NCBI GenBank assembly: GCA_029834535.1
Contig: JAQMWT010000681.1
Span: forward strand, 1 to 64,000
Direction of reading: 5' to 3'
Length of the DNA: 64,000 nucleotides
DNA from: Chrysophaeum taylorii
Taxonomy: Eukaryota; Sar; Pelagophyceae; Pelagomonadales; Pelagomonadaceae
Position numbers and translations under genes: made by a program. Of the stretch, positions 22,454 through 31,515 are shown in pieces. The notes beneath the pieces were generated by a model that had not been told where the DNA came from, did not search any database, and saw nothing but the letters and a program-made list of their open reading frames with translations. Position 1 is the first letter of the stretch. Each line of letters starts with the position of its first letter.

Positions 22454-23170
22454 TTGCCGGCAGCCGCCTGACTGCGCGCTGTGCCGGTGCGCTGGACTTA
22501 CGGAAGTTTTGCCTTGCGCGTGAAGACTATGGACGGCCTGCCCGGTGCTGTCGCTCGCCGTCAGGGAGGTGGTCTGCCTCGCGCGAGCTAGGTTAGGACT
22601 TACAACACAGCCACTCAGTTACGATATGCAAAGATATGCAAAATGAGTCGTAGTGACTCCGCTCCCAGTTCGATCCGAATCACGTAAAATGAACCCCGCG
22701 GCGGTACCCATGATCCACTGGATCTTCACCCACAAATGCGTCGGCTTCACTCAACCGTTACGAACCGACTCGCCGCCGAAAAACAGGTGATCGATAGTCC
22801 GGGAGTTGGACTATCGATTCCCGTTTCTGAGACCGCGGTAGTGGTTTTCTCTCTCAGACACCCGCTCCTCTTGGCCGGACCAGGGGCCTCAACAATCCTT
22901 TCTCCCAACCCGAACCGCGGGTGAAACCACCACACGCCCGATCTCAGCGTAATACCTCACGCCATCACGAAATCGGACAATCAAATGAGGGTAATAGCAA
23001 GAAGACAGCAAGAAAGCAATACAAATGCCTGGTACATTGGGTTCAGTGAAGTACAGGTGAGGATGTCAAGATGACACCCCCCCCATAATTGCAAGGTCAG
23101 TACCAGAGCAACAATCAGGGTAAGTCGGGTGGCAGGCAGGCAAGTGGGGGGAATGGGCGTTACTGCCACA
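22440..23170 (-). repeat. 5' LTR and leader of gypsy-1
   Basis: Homologous in inverted orientation to 23171-23198 plus 25907-26490 of gypsy-2. Shared words include gtcgtctgacgaaaa.agaatacaac and ctagctcgcgcgaggcagac. It starts TGTGG on the minus strand. The 3' border with the leader was not resolved. Confidence 0.65.
22791..22819. promoter_or_regulatory. Conserved hairpin in gypsy LTR (gypsy-1)
   Basis: Perfect 11-bp inverted repeat ATCGATAGTCC / GGACTATCGAT with a 7-base loop. The same hairpin is kept in gypsy-2 at 25923-25951 and 26084-26112. Its role (RNA structure, packaging or regulation) is not shown by the sequence. Confidence 0.6.
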
Positions 23171-23193
23171 GCGGGTGTCTGAGAAAAACCACT

Positions 23194-23198
23194 ACAGT
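23194..23198. repeat. Target site duplication ACAGT, left
   Basis: ACAGT flanks the gag-only element on the left and recurs at 25902-25906 on the right. Removing element and one copy restores an LTR sequence matching gypsy-1 (aaccactac then ggtctcagaaac). Confidence 0.8.
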
Positions 23199-23416
23199 TA
23201 GAGACAGAAAATTTGATGTCACCTTGGCGGAGTCCTAGTCGCAGTGGTAGAAGTACTTGTCCTCTGTGCGTCCTGTCTCCTTCGACGCAGGGACAGCACC
23301 TGACAGTATCAGGTGACGGGCTTCTTGAGCGTGTACGTAGTAGGTTAGCGATATAGAGAGAGGGGGGGGGGGGTGGTGGGGGGGGGTCATGGCGAAAATG
23401 AAATTTTCCACCTCTA
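23199..23416 (-). repeat. 3' LTR of the gag-only element
   Basis: Begins TAGAGACAG and ends CCACCTCTA in plus orientation. It closely matches 25685-25901, with differences mainly in a G-run around 23360-23390. Confidence 0.85.
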
Positions 23417-23421
23417 CGCCC

Positions 23422-25518
23422 TCACAGAGCGAACTCGGGAGAGTGGAGCTCTGGACCAAGAAAGGTCGAAGAAGGAAAAGAGCGGGCGGCGGGGAAGTAG
23501 CCGAAGAGGTTGCGGTCGTGAGAAGTGGGTGTGGTGGCGGGCGACGGAGTCGTCCATGGAATCAGGGGAAGGGTCGGGGAAGGTGCGTTGTAGTAGTTGT
23601 GGTCTTCGTCGTAGAGGCTGCATGAGGCCGAAAGTTCGAAGCATGGGGGGTGGGTGATGCGGGTGGTGAGGTGTTGGAGGGTGGATTCGGCAAGAAGAAG
23701 GCCTGGAGGGGTGTAGGTGGTAAGGGGGCCGGGTCCGTTGTGTGGGAAGAGGGTATGTTTGAGTGGGGAGTCGGCGTAAGATGGAGGTGGGTGACATGGT
23801 GGAGGCGAAGGAATGCGGTCGGGAGGGGACTTGGGGAAAGGAGTGTCGTGTGCGGGAGAAATGAGATGGTGTGAGGAGTCCGGGGTTCCGGGTCCGGGGC
23901 CGGGAAAGTGGAAGAGGGGTGGGCCGGGAGAGAGGTTGAGGGGAGTGACGCCCTCAGGAGAGGAACGTGGGGCTGAAGGGAGAGTCGGAGCGATAGTGGG
24001 TGTGGGAGCGAAAGGGGTAGGCGGTGAAGGAACAACTTGCGGCTGTGGTGCCGGTGGGGATATGGTGTCGGTGCATGGGGGTGTACCAGGGTCGTAACCG
24101 TAGGTGGAGTAGGTGTGGGGGGTGATGCGAGGAGCATCCGGGTGTATAGGCGGTGGAAGGGAGTTGAGGATTTGCTGAAGAACAGCATCCTGGGCTCGTT
24201 GGGTGTCGTGGAGGATCGCGAAGGAGGCTTCTTGGGCGGAAAGATGAGCTGTTGCTTGGGCGAGGTCAGATTTGGTTTCGTCGTGAGCACGGGCTTCGGC
24301 GTCATGGCGCGCGTTGGCGCGGGCGAGTGCGGTTTGAGTTGCGATCAATGCGCGGTAGAGAACTTCGGGGTTCATAGAGGAGGGAGGAAGGGTGGTGGTG
24401 TCGGAGAAGTTGCCAGGGCCGTCACAACCATAGGTGGCGTAGTTGCGCGGGTGGAGGCGTTGGTCTTCTGAGAGGAGTGTGCCATGTACCGGGGTAATAA
24501 TGGCAGTGGTGTCGGAGATGGGGACTTGAGTGTGGAGTGGTGGCGGTGTGGTCGACATCGGTGGCGAGGAAAGCGAACAGGGTGATGGTGATGGGGTGAT
24601 GCCTGGAGATGCAGACGAAGGTGGGGTTGTGGTTGGGGTGACGACCGGGATGGTCGGTGGGACGATCGGAACGGTCGGTGTGGTGACCGGGGTGGTCGTG
24701 GCTTTGGGTGGTGTGACTGGAGTGGTCAGGGGTGGTGGTGGTGGTGCAGAAGCGGCGGCTAGAGTTGGAGGAGCTAGCGGGACGGTCGGTGCGGTGACCG
24801 GGGTCGTCGGGGCTTGTGGTGTTGTGACCGGAGTGGTCGGGGCTTGTGGTGGTGAAGCGGGAGCGGCGGCAACATCGGGAGGAGCTGCGGCGGCTGAAGG
24901 GGAGGTTCGGCTGTAAATGGCGTCGATCTGTTTGGCCCTCTGCTGGTGCAGCTGCTGAAGCATGGCGGTACTGGCGGCCGAGGCAGCGGCGAACTGCAGT
25001 GGGGTATGGAGCTGCTTATACAGCTGCCGATGCAGATCGAGGTGGGCGTCTACTCGGGCACGGTAGGCGGCGTAGTCCGCGGCGAGTGCGTCGAGTTGAT
25101 CGTCGTCGAGATCATCGTCGTCGAGATCAGCGTCGTCGCTGGCATGGTCGGCGGCGAAATCGTCTTCTAGGGGCGCGATCGCTTGGTGCGGGTCTTGGTC
25201 TTGCGTGCGCGACATCGTGTGCGGCGAGTCACGGGACGTGGTTGGGGGCTGTGGGTCTTGACGTGTGAGCGTGCTGGGGGTGGGGTCCGGGGCTGTGGGT
25301 GAAGGTGTACGCGCTGGAGCGGGTGCAGGAGGGGTTCCGCCGGTAAGATTGGCGAGCTGGTTCTGCAGCTGCCGAAGTGCGTCGGCTTGGGTGGCTTGAT
25401 CTTGCTGCAGTTTGTCGATAGTTCGAGTGTGATCTTGCTTCAGGTCATCGATATCTCGAGCGTGATCTTGCTTAAGTTGTTCGAATTCTCGTCGCATATC
25501 TTGGTTGCCGCGAGACAT
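23422..25518 (-). CDS. Gag-like protein of the gag-only element
   Basis: 698 codons, uninterrupted. Residues 1-60 form a heptad-rich coiled coil (QLKQDHARDIDDLKQDHTRT...). An acidic patch (DDADLDDDDLDDDQLD, ~130-150) and an Ala-rich helical region follow. Next come long Pro/Thr tracts with repeated APTTPVT units, a second helical segment (~400-460), and two related motifs RNYATYGCDGPG and HTYSTYGYDPG. No zinc knuckle or enzyme motif is present. The architecture resembles the gag of element D (N-terminal coiled coil then Pro-rich). ATG 25518 follows the primer-binding region by about 160 bases. The intact frame next to heavily damaged neighbours suggests it is young or was recently selected. 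Confidence 0.7.
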   Translation of the reverse strand: MSRGNQDMRREFEQLKQDHARDIDDLKQDHTRTIDKLQQDQATQADALRQLQNQLANLTGGTPPAPAPARTPSPTAPDPTPSTLTRQDPQPPTTSRDSPHTMSRTQDQDPHQAIAPLEDDFAADHASDDADLDDDDLDDDQLDALAADYAAYRARVDAHLDLHRQLYKQLHTPLQFAAASAASTAMLQQLHQQRAKQIDAIYSRTSPSAAAAPPDVAAAPASPPQAPTTPVTTPQAPTTPVTAPTVPLAPPTLAAASAPPPPPLTTPVTPPKATTTPVTTPTVPIVPPTIPVVTPTTTPPSSASPGITPSPSPCSLSSPPMSTTPPPLHTQVPISDTTAIITPVHGTLLSEDQRLHPRNYATYGCDGPGNFSDTTTLPPSSMNPEVLYRALIATQTALARANARHDAEARAHDETKSDLAQATAHLSAQEASFAILHDTQRAQDAVLQQILNSLPPPIHPDAPRITPHTYSTYGYDPGTPPCTDTISPPAPQPQVVPSPPTPFAPTPTIAPTLPSAPRSSPEGVTPLNLSPGPPLFHFPGPGPGTPDSSHHLISPAHDTPFPKSPPDRIPSPPPCHPPPSYADSPLKHTLFPHNGPGPLTTYTPPGLLLAESTLQHLTTRITHPPCFELSASCSLYDEDHNYYNAPSPTLPLIPWTTPSPATTPTSHDRNLFGYFPAARSFPSSTFLGPELHSPEFAL

Positions 25519-25659
25519 CTTGGGCGATGATGATGACGCGGGTAGGATCTTGGCTCGGCTTGAGTTGGGGGGGTGGCGTCGAAGTGAACTTCGATAGCCT
25601 GTCGAGGTTGGGACGTCGAACTAGCGATTGTCTCCGAGTAACGCGAGATTAAAGGACTC

Positions 25660-25684
25660 CGCGACAGTGACAAGGGCCCAAACC
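25660..25684 (-). promoter_or_regulatory. Putative primer-binding region of the gag-only element
   Basis: Immediately after the 5' LTR on the minus strand the sequence is GGTTTGGGCCCTTGTCAC. Element D has GGTATTTGGCACCAGACCC at the same place. The matching tRNA was not identified. Confidence 0.35.
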
Positions 25685-25901
25685 TAGAGACAGAAAATTT
25701 GATGTCACCTTGGCGGAGTCCTCGTCGCAGTGGTAGAAGTGCATGTCCTCTGTGCGTCCTGTCTCCTTCGACGCAGGGACAGCACTTGACAGTATCAGGT
25801 GACGGGCTTCTTGAGCTTGTACGTAGTAGGTTAGCGATATAGAGAGAGGGGGGGGGTGTGGTGGCGGAGGGTCATGGCGAAAATGAAAATTTCCACCTCC
25901 A
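25685..25901 (-). repeat. 5' LTR of the gag-only element
   Basis: TAGAGACAG...CCACCTCCA, 217 bp, partner of 23199-23416. It is followed by ACAGT (25902-25906), the target duplication. Confidence 0.85.
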
Positions 25902-26193
25902 ACAGTGGTCTCAGAAACGGGAATCGATAGTCCAACTCCCGGACTATCGATCTCCTGTTTTTCGGCGGCGAGTCGGTTCGATACGGTCGAGTGAGTGCGA
26001 AGCCGACGCATTTGGGGTGAAGATCCAGGGGATCATGGCGAAAATGAAAATTTCCACCTCTAACAGTGGTCTCAGAAACGGGAATCGATAGTCCAACTCC
26101 CGGACTATCGATCTCCTGTTTTTCGGCGGCGAGTCGGTTCGATACGGTCGAGTGAGTGCGAAGCCGACGCATTTGGGGTGAAGATCCAGGGGA
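25872..26193. repeat. 161-bp tandem duplication
   Basis: Two nearly identical 161-bp units (25872-26032 and 26033-26193). Each contains the last ~30 bases of the gag-only LTR and 130 bases of the flanking gypsy-2 LTR, including the conserved hairpin. The join lies at a shared ggggatca word. The duplication therefore postdates the insertion of the gag-only element. Confidence 0.85.
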
Positions 26194-26531
26194 TCACGGG
26201 TACTACTGCAGGGTTCATTTTATGTGATTCGGATCGAACGGGGAGCGGAGTCACTACGACTCATTTCGGCAACATAGCGTAAGACCTAAAGAGGCAGCAG
26301 AGTAAGCCCTAACCTAGCTCGCGCGAGGCAGACCACCTCCCTGACGGCGAGCGACAGCACCGGGAAGGCCGACCACAGCTTTCACGCGCAAGGCAAATTC
26401 TACCGTAAGTCCAGCGCACCGGTACCAGCGCGCAGTCAGACGGCTGCAGGCAAGTGTCGTCTGACGAAAAGAATACAACAAGCGAGTTGTGAGCGTCCGG
26501 ATTGATCGTATTATCCGGGCAAAGCGCGGTC

Positions 26532-27631
26532 ATGGCAGAAAGGCCAATGACAGAACGACCGCAGTGGTTTCGGGACGCACAGGAGCGTCTGCAACGATTC
26601 AGTGCAGGGACTCCATTTGCGTCTATTGGAAGAACACCGTTCACTACGCCCTTTCAACGGCCGGAAGCCGAGGAAAGCGGCATCAGAAGAGAGGCAAGAT
26701 CATCGGATAGCCCCCAAGCGTGATCATCCTTCCGGATCCACGCGCCAGCGAAGGGGGAGCTACGGTTGCGCCGGACGCAACTTCAAGAGCGGGAGAGCCG
26801 ACGTTCCCGTACGCACGACCCTACGAACGTGCGATGCATGCTACGGAGTCATCTCGAGCGGACCCCGAAGTCACTACTGCGATGCGTGGACCAGAGGAGA
26901 GTGCACCTCCTAGGCCACCGTCCGCGAATACGAGAGCGGCAGATTTTCGCGTGGATACCGACCCCGAGATTCTGCAGGCCATCAACGAACGATTCGAGAT
27001 GTGCCAGTCGCAGATCGAGCAAGTCCTACTTGAAATTGAGCGCACCCGCCGCGACGCGCAACAACAACGCTCAGAAGTGGAGCGGCAGCGGATCGACAAC
27101 GATCGACTTCGACGAATGGTGGAGGAATCCACGCGGGCGCATGCTCGAGGGGCACGGCCAGCCTCTCCGGATGCCACGCGTGTTACGCCCGAAGATGATG
27201 ACGCTGTATCGGCACTGACCGACGATCAGCCACCGCGAAGTCAACCGGAGACTACCCCGCAGCATCATACTGACCCCGGTTCAGCACGTCCTCGTAACGA
27301 AGAAGAGATACTTCATATCAAGAAAGGAGCTGCTGGTATGACTCGTATCACGTTTTCGCCTCTCAATGGGCAAATTACGAAGGACCGGGATGAGGTGGAC
27401 GCGTGGTGTATGCAGTTGCAGCGTAAGATGGAAGGCGAGCTCATGCCGCATGAAGGATGTGTCAACATGCAGCTAGAAGCCATTGAGGACGTTTGTCATG
27501 TGACTCTCACGGCTGCTGTTGACGAGAATGAAGTCGAGGAGGATGTCTTAAGTGACAGACCTCCTCCTGAGCCACCTCCAGATAAAGAAGTGAAAAAAAA
27601 CACCAGAAATGGAGATGGAGGCGACCGCTAA
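26532..27631 (+). pseudogene. Gypsy-2 gag
   Basis: ATG 26532 (MAERPMTERPQWFRDAQERLQ) opens a frame to 26723. The rest continues in a second frame from about 26720 to 27631, so there is one frameshift. Features: Pro/Arg-rich N-terminus, a coiled coil at about 26990-27150 (NERFEMCQSQIEQVLLEIER then QQQRSEVERQRIDNDRLRRM), and a capsid-like segment NGQITKDRDEVDAWCMQLQR. It ends with a Pro/Lys tail. Gag would assemble particles. The first ~30 codons are conserved in gypsy-1, where the remainder is deleted. Confidence 0.65.
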
Positions 27632-27849
27632 GGACCTGCTATCCAAGCATGCCTCCTTGGTTTGGATACCCATCACCTACACCTTTGTCGTCGTCTACTT
27701 TGATGGCGCTGGAGGATCAACGTTGGGTATCCGGCGATGCAACGAGCTATATGGCAGTTCATTTCGCATTGTCTTGGCTTTGGATGCTTGTCCTCAAGCC
27801 CGAGCCACCTTTGAGCTCAATTTCCCGAAGATTCCCTATGTTTAGCATG

Positions 27850-28105
27850 AATAGGGGCCGGTTGGCAGCCGGAACGTTCGCAGTGGGACGGGGTATGGCC
27901 GCGGGGGGCAGACGGAAGGTTATCGACGAGTTGGTTGTCAGTCACATCGCGGTCTCCTCGTCGCATGGCGACAAGCTTGATGATCACTCTCCGCCGACCC
28001 ACCTTTCGGCGCCCCTCGTCTACAGGCACGTGATTCCGGACTGGCTCCTGTCGGTCCGGCCTGGCTCCCATGCTCGGGAGAGGTCGGAAGTTAGTTAGTT
28101 AGTTA
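27850..28105 (+). repeat. SINE-like repeat S1 with (TTAG)n tail
   Basis: About 255 bp inserted between the two ORFs of gypsy-2, ending in gaagttagttagttagttag. It is an inverted copy of 30318-30585 and is related to 33038-33365. It lacks the first ~70 bp present in the other two, i.e. it is 5' truncated. Confidence 0.65.
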
Positions 28106-28133
28106 GGGGGAATCTCATCGTTGTACATGCGAC

Positions 28134-28934
28134 TTGGTGTTGTCGTATTTACATTCAGATTTTTGGAAGCATTCTTATTTTCACGCAAGTCCGCCGTGTA
28201 TCTATGGGTCGACTGCCAATTTGCACTACAGGGACGCACGCAAGGGTGCTACTATTACTTCTTGGGTCCTGCGTCATTTCCGCAACGCGCCTTATGTAAT
28301 TGGACGATGGACGCTTGAGCAGGAACCATCAGTGATCCCTTTCGTGCATCACCAATTTTATGTGCCGCGCATTGTCGATTTTTATAGTATTACACCCGAA
28401 TTGCTGTGCTCGCGCACGCGCCTACTTGCCTGCAATGTTCGCTTGGAACTGCCGTTATTATCGCGTGTACCACCGAATTTATGGGACCGTTTTGGGCCAG
28501 AGTTGGGATTTACAGGTGGTCACCCGCTCATTGTAGTGAACAGTTTCTCATCTACGCGCCCGGCTATCGGCCCTGCCTGCACGGTGACGCGCAATAAGCT
28601 CCACCTAGGACCTCATTTCTCGAACACCCGTCCACTCAAGTTTCAGATGCACCAGGAAATTATGACCGTCCCTGCTACGTGGCAATGGGGTGAGAAAGTT
28701 TCAGAGACAGCAGCTATGAAGATGCTTGGCAGTATGGTGCCACCCGCGACTATGACGCGGATCGCGCTAGCAGTGCACAATTCGTTTGGCCCTTCACTTC
28801 GAAATTTGGGTAAGTTGCGGAAAATTGCGACGACTACGATAGCCCAGCCCGATCACCATATTCTACGGTTTTCACCTTTTGCTGTCGAGTCGCGCATTCC
28901 AACGCTCGACCCTGCCACTCGAAGTGTGTCATGA
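28134..28934 (+). pseudogene. Gypsy-2 second ORF (protease region)
   Basis: 266 codons. The C-terminal third (VPATWQWGEKVSETAAMKML then MTRIALAVHNSFGPSLRNLG) aligns with the N-terminal part of gypsy-1 pol (MPSDLAWGNLSVTDRMQHL then MAYIVLDAHNALPPTLRNIG). By position the N-terminal part should hold the aspartic protease, but no D[ST]G triplet is visible. It is therefore a damaged or highly diverged protease region. Confidence 0.5.
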
Positions 28935-28949
28935 ATTTCGCCCGATGAA

Positions 28950-29312
28950 CTCTACTCTCCTGCGAGTCCTGCACCATCAGCTGCTGCCCCCACCACCCCG
29001 CCACCACCTTCGGTTACATCGCCTTGGACGGCTCAGTCTTTTGCAAGGGGCACCGTCGCCACTGCAGTTATGCAGAGCAATCAAGCCAACAACCAGCCCT
29101 CCGCAACTGCTGAAGAAGAAGGCACCGCGAAGGAGCGACCTACGTATTTTAATAAGTACGACGTTCCGTGGGCGGACGCGCCTCACGACGAGCATGGTCA
29201 ACCTTTACCGGTGATGCCTCCTCATTTAGCGGATCAGGAGAGCATGCAGGTCATCCCTCCGACCGTCGCGCAGGTCGAAGAGGTGATGACTGAGTTGGGT
29301 ATTACAGAGCTA
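28950..29312 (+). pseudogene. Gypsy-2 pre-RT region, truncated
   Basis: The frame at 29070-29345 contains PTYFNKYDVPWADAPHDEHG and VAQVEEVMTELGITEL, homologous to gypsy-1 pol just upstream of RT. Coding homology stops at about 29312, where the Pif1 unit begins (caagtgcaggcc). RT, RNase H and integrase are absent. Confidence 0.7.
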
Positions 29313-30303
29313 CAAGTGCAGGCCAGTAAGTTCACCTGCCAGTAAGTTCACCTAGTCCCAATCTCTAACCCCAGTAAGTTCACCTGGTCCCAGTAAGTTT
29401 CTTGAAAATTTTTTGAATAAGTTCACCTGGTCAGTAAGTTCACCTAGTCCAAATCTCTAACCCCAGTAAGTTCGGCGTAAACCCACTCGTGCTCACACCC
29501 ACTCCTTCGAGCTCGTCGCTCTCGCCTCCGCCAATCTAAGCTGCCTTGATCCGCACACGCCGCTAACCTTTGAGTTTACTCTAAAACCCCCAGTAAGTTC
29601 ATCTGGTCCCAGTAAGTTCACCTGGTCACTATATTCACCTAATCCCAATCTCTAACCCCAGTAAATTCACCTGGTCCCAGTAAGTTCACCTATAGTGCGC
29701 GTGTAGACGCCGGGAGGGGGCTTATCGGTATTGCGCAGCACGTGTGGGGTAGGGTGGAGTCGTCGACCCAGATGATTATATCCTCGGGGTTGCCGATCGA
29801 CAGGGAGCCACGTAGAGCTGGACGTGGCAGAAGACGGGTTTGGGCAAGAGGACGCCGACCTCGCGGGGCGTCTGGCCCTGGCTCTTGTGGCCCTGGCTCT
29901 TGTTGATCGTTTGGCGTCGGCGGGCCTTAAGGGATACAGGTTGGAGGAGCCTCGGTGACACGACACGATCGATCATGTATCTGGTACCGTTGCAGTGGCC
30001 GTGCGACGGGTCGAGGTTGCGAGGACCTTAAGCTCGCGCTCAAAGTCAGCATGCCGTTGGTTGTCAGGGAGTCGAAAACTCGACTGTAAAGAGCGAGGCG
30101 TCGTCTTCCGACCCAACCTAGTCTGCCTAAAAGAACTCCGACGCCTCGTCTCCGGGAAAAAAAGGCCGCGGTCATGCGCGCGTTGTCAGCATCGACAACA
30201 TCGTTTCGACGGGGCGTGAGAATGGCGCGCTGAAAGAGCCGCCGCGGGTCGTGGAAATAGTCTGCGAGGTCGCCGTAGACGGCTTGGAGGATCAATGCCT
30301 GGC
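29313..30303 (-). pseudogene. Pif1-type helicase fragment unit, copy B
   Basis: Minus strand: starts at about 30303 (ggcccgcgagccaggcattgatcc is the shared 5' edge). It codes for VYGDLADYFHDP, FQRAILTPRRNDVVDADNARMTA, NKSQGQTPREVGVLLPKPVF and QLYVALCRSATPR in fragments, then runs into ~350 bp of inverted CCAGTAAGTTCACCT repeats (29325-29700). The unit ends with ggcctgcacttgt. The shared 5' and 3' edges in copies B, C and D mark a defined ~1-kb repeat. Source: C-terminal end of a Pif1/Helitron helicase. It cannot encode an enzyme. Confidence 0.7.
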
Positions 30304-30317
30304 TCGCGGGCCTACCT

Positions 30318-30650
30318 GAACTAACTAACTAACTTCAGACCTCTCCCGAGCATGGGAGCCAGGCCGGACCGACAGGAGCCAGCCCGGAATCACGGGCCTG
30401 TAGACGAGGAGCGCCGAAAGGTCGGTCGGCGGAGAGTGACCATCAAGCTTGTCGCCATGCGACGAGGAGACCGCGATGTGACTGACAACGAACTCGTCGA
30501 TAACCTTCCGTATTCGCCCCCCGGCCATACCCCGTCCCACTGCGAACGTTCCGGCTGCCAACCGGCCCGCCCGGGAGGCGAATAGGTGCCAACCTACGCC
30601 GGGAGGGCGGATGCCCTCGCAAGGCTCAGGATCCATGAGGCACCGTCCTC
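30318..30650 (-). repeat. SINE-like repeat S2 with (TTAG)n tail
   Basis: Inverted relative of S1 and S3; its tail (aactaactaactaacttc in plus orientation) abuts the Pif1 unit. It extends ~70 bp further 5' than S1. Confidence 0.6.
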
Positions 30651-30721
30651 CATCGCAAACGCAGTCGGCGATCAGGGTAAGGGTAGGGCCTACATGATCC
30701 TTACCCTAAATCGGGGGACAA
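30651..30721. other. Junction sequence with tgatccttaccctaaat word
   Basis: Contains two inverted gatcagggtaagg / tgatccttaccct words. The same tgatccttaccctaaat word, then GGGGACAAAC, follows the Pif1 units at 38318-38350 and 39386-39415. No gene. Confidence 0.4.
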
Positions 30722-30965
30722 ACACACACCCCCCTCTTAGCAGTCGACATTTAAAGACAAACAAACAAACAGACAGACAAACATCTACTGTAGGCCACAT
30801 CTGTCGATTAGTAGTAAGGATCGAACGGCGCTATACTATATTGCCAAAAATATAATATCGTTTTCCCCCGTTTTATCCTTACTACTAATCGACAGATGTT
30901 TGTCCGTTTGTCTGTCTGTTTGTTTGTCTTTAAATGTCGACTGCTAAGAGGGGGGTGTGTGTGGG
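30722..30965. repeat. Fold-back of two LINE 3' tails
   Basis: Inverted repeat with arms of about 95 bp: left arm begins cccccctcttagcagtcgac, and the right arm is its complement ending gtcgactgctaagagggggg. The arms run through (AAAC)n/(AGAC)n tails into ctgtcgattagtagtaagga / tccttactactaatcgacag. The loop is AT-rich (~45 bp). The left arm has a 14-bp insert. It looks like two LINE insertions tail to tail. Confidence 0.75.
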
Positions 30966-31210
30966 GAGCATGAAGGATGTGGGTGGGTTTGTGGGGTATG
31001 AGGGATGTGCCTGACGGGCGGAGATAAGTACGCGGGACCTAGTCGGGGTCATTTCCGAGGCGTGGGGCAGGCGAAGAGAGGACGGGCCCCGGCCGTAGGT
31101 CGTACGCATGCTGCCGCCGGACGTATGTGCGACGAAGGGTGACGTCCTGCTGGGATCGGGCGGCCTGGGTGGGGTTCCCCGAGGCGGCGACGTGGGTGAG
31201 GGCGGTGAGT
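30919..31210 (-). mobile_element. 5'-truncated LINE copy L1
   Basis: Begins (plus orientation) with the tail gtttgtctttaaatgtcgac and carries the last ~290 bp of the LINE, ending in gtgagggcggtgagt against the tail of L2. Confidence 0.75.
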
Positions 31211-31515
31211 CTTTGTTTGTCTTTAAATGTCGACTGCTAAGAGGGGGGTGGGTGTGGGGAGCATGAAGGATGTGGGTGGGTTTGTGGGGTATGAGGGATG
31301 TGCCTGACGGGCGGAGATAAGTACGCGGGACCTAGTCGGGGTCATCGCCGAGGCGTGGGGCAGGCGAAGAGAGGACGGGCCCCGCCCGTAGGTCGCACGC
31401 ATGCTGCCGCCGGACGTATGTGCGACGAAGGGTGACGTCCTGCTGGGATCGGGCGGCCTGGGTGGGGTTCACGAGGCGGCGACATGGGTGTGGGCGGTGA
31501 GGGCACAGCGAGCCA
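31211..31515 (-). mobile_element. 5'-truncated LINE copy L2
   Basis: The same tail followed by ~280 bp of 3' body; ends in cacagcgagccag against the tail of L3. Confidence 0.75.

Larger units (their letters stand above)
17890..23170 (-). mobile_element. Ty3/gypsy element 1, gag-less
   Basis: Minus-strand element with a related LTR pair: the 5' LTR starts at 23170 (TGTGGCAGTAACGCCC on the minus strand) and the 3' LTR starts at 18036 (TGTGGCGGTAACCC). The latter is preceded by a polypurine tract (AAAGCAGGGGAG). Pol is nearly complete with a single frameshift. Gag and protease are missing: the leader, homologous to gypsy-2 up to about the 30th gag codon, jumps directly into the pre-RT region. 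The 3' LTR seems truncated or diverged beyond about 17890. Confidence 0.75.
23199..25901 (-). mobile_element. Gag-only (TR-GAG-like) LTR retrotransposon
   Basis: 2.7-kb element bounded by direct LTRs of 218 and 217 bp, with a 5-bp target duplication, containing only one long gag-like ORF on the minus strand. The ends are TAGAG...CTCTA-type. The polypurine tract and flanks (CGAGTTCG, one variable base, then TCTGTGAGGGCG and TAGAG) are almost identical to those of copia element D at 56190-56215. It lacks protease, RT and integrase, so it is non-autonomous and by this similarity is probably mobilised by the D family. Confidence 0.85.
23171..29312 (+). mobile_element. Ty3/gypsy element 2, gag-protease half
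   Basis: Plus-strand relative of gypsy-1 placed head to head with it. Its 5' LTR (23171-23198, then 25907-about 26470) is split by the gag-only element. Gag (26532-27631), a second ORF (28134-28934) and the pre-RT region (28950-29312) follow. The latter aligns with gypsy-1 (WADAPHDEHGQPLP versus WKNAPRDEDGAPLP; VMTELGI versus VVDELGI). It is cut at 29312 by a Pif1 unit and no RT remains. Confidence 0.75.

Noticed and set aside
23422-25518. Host Pro-rich structural gene
   Set aside because: The ORF lies between two near-identical LTRs with a target duplication, so it is element-encoded.
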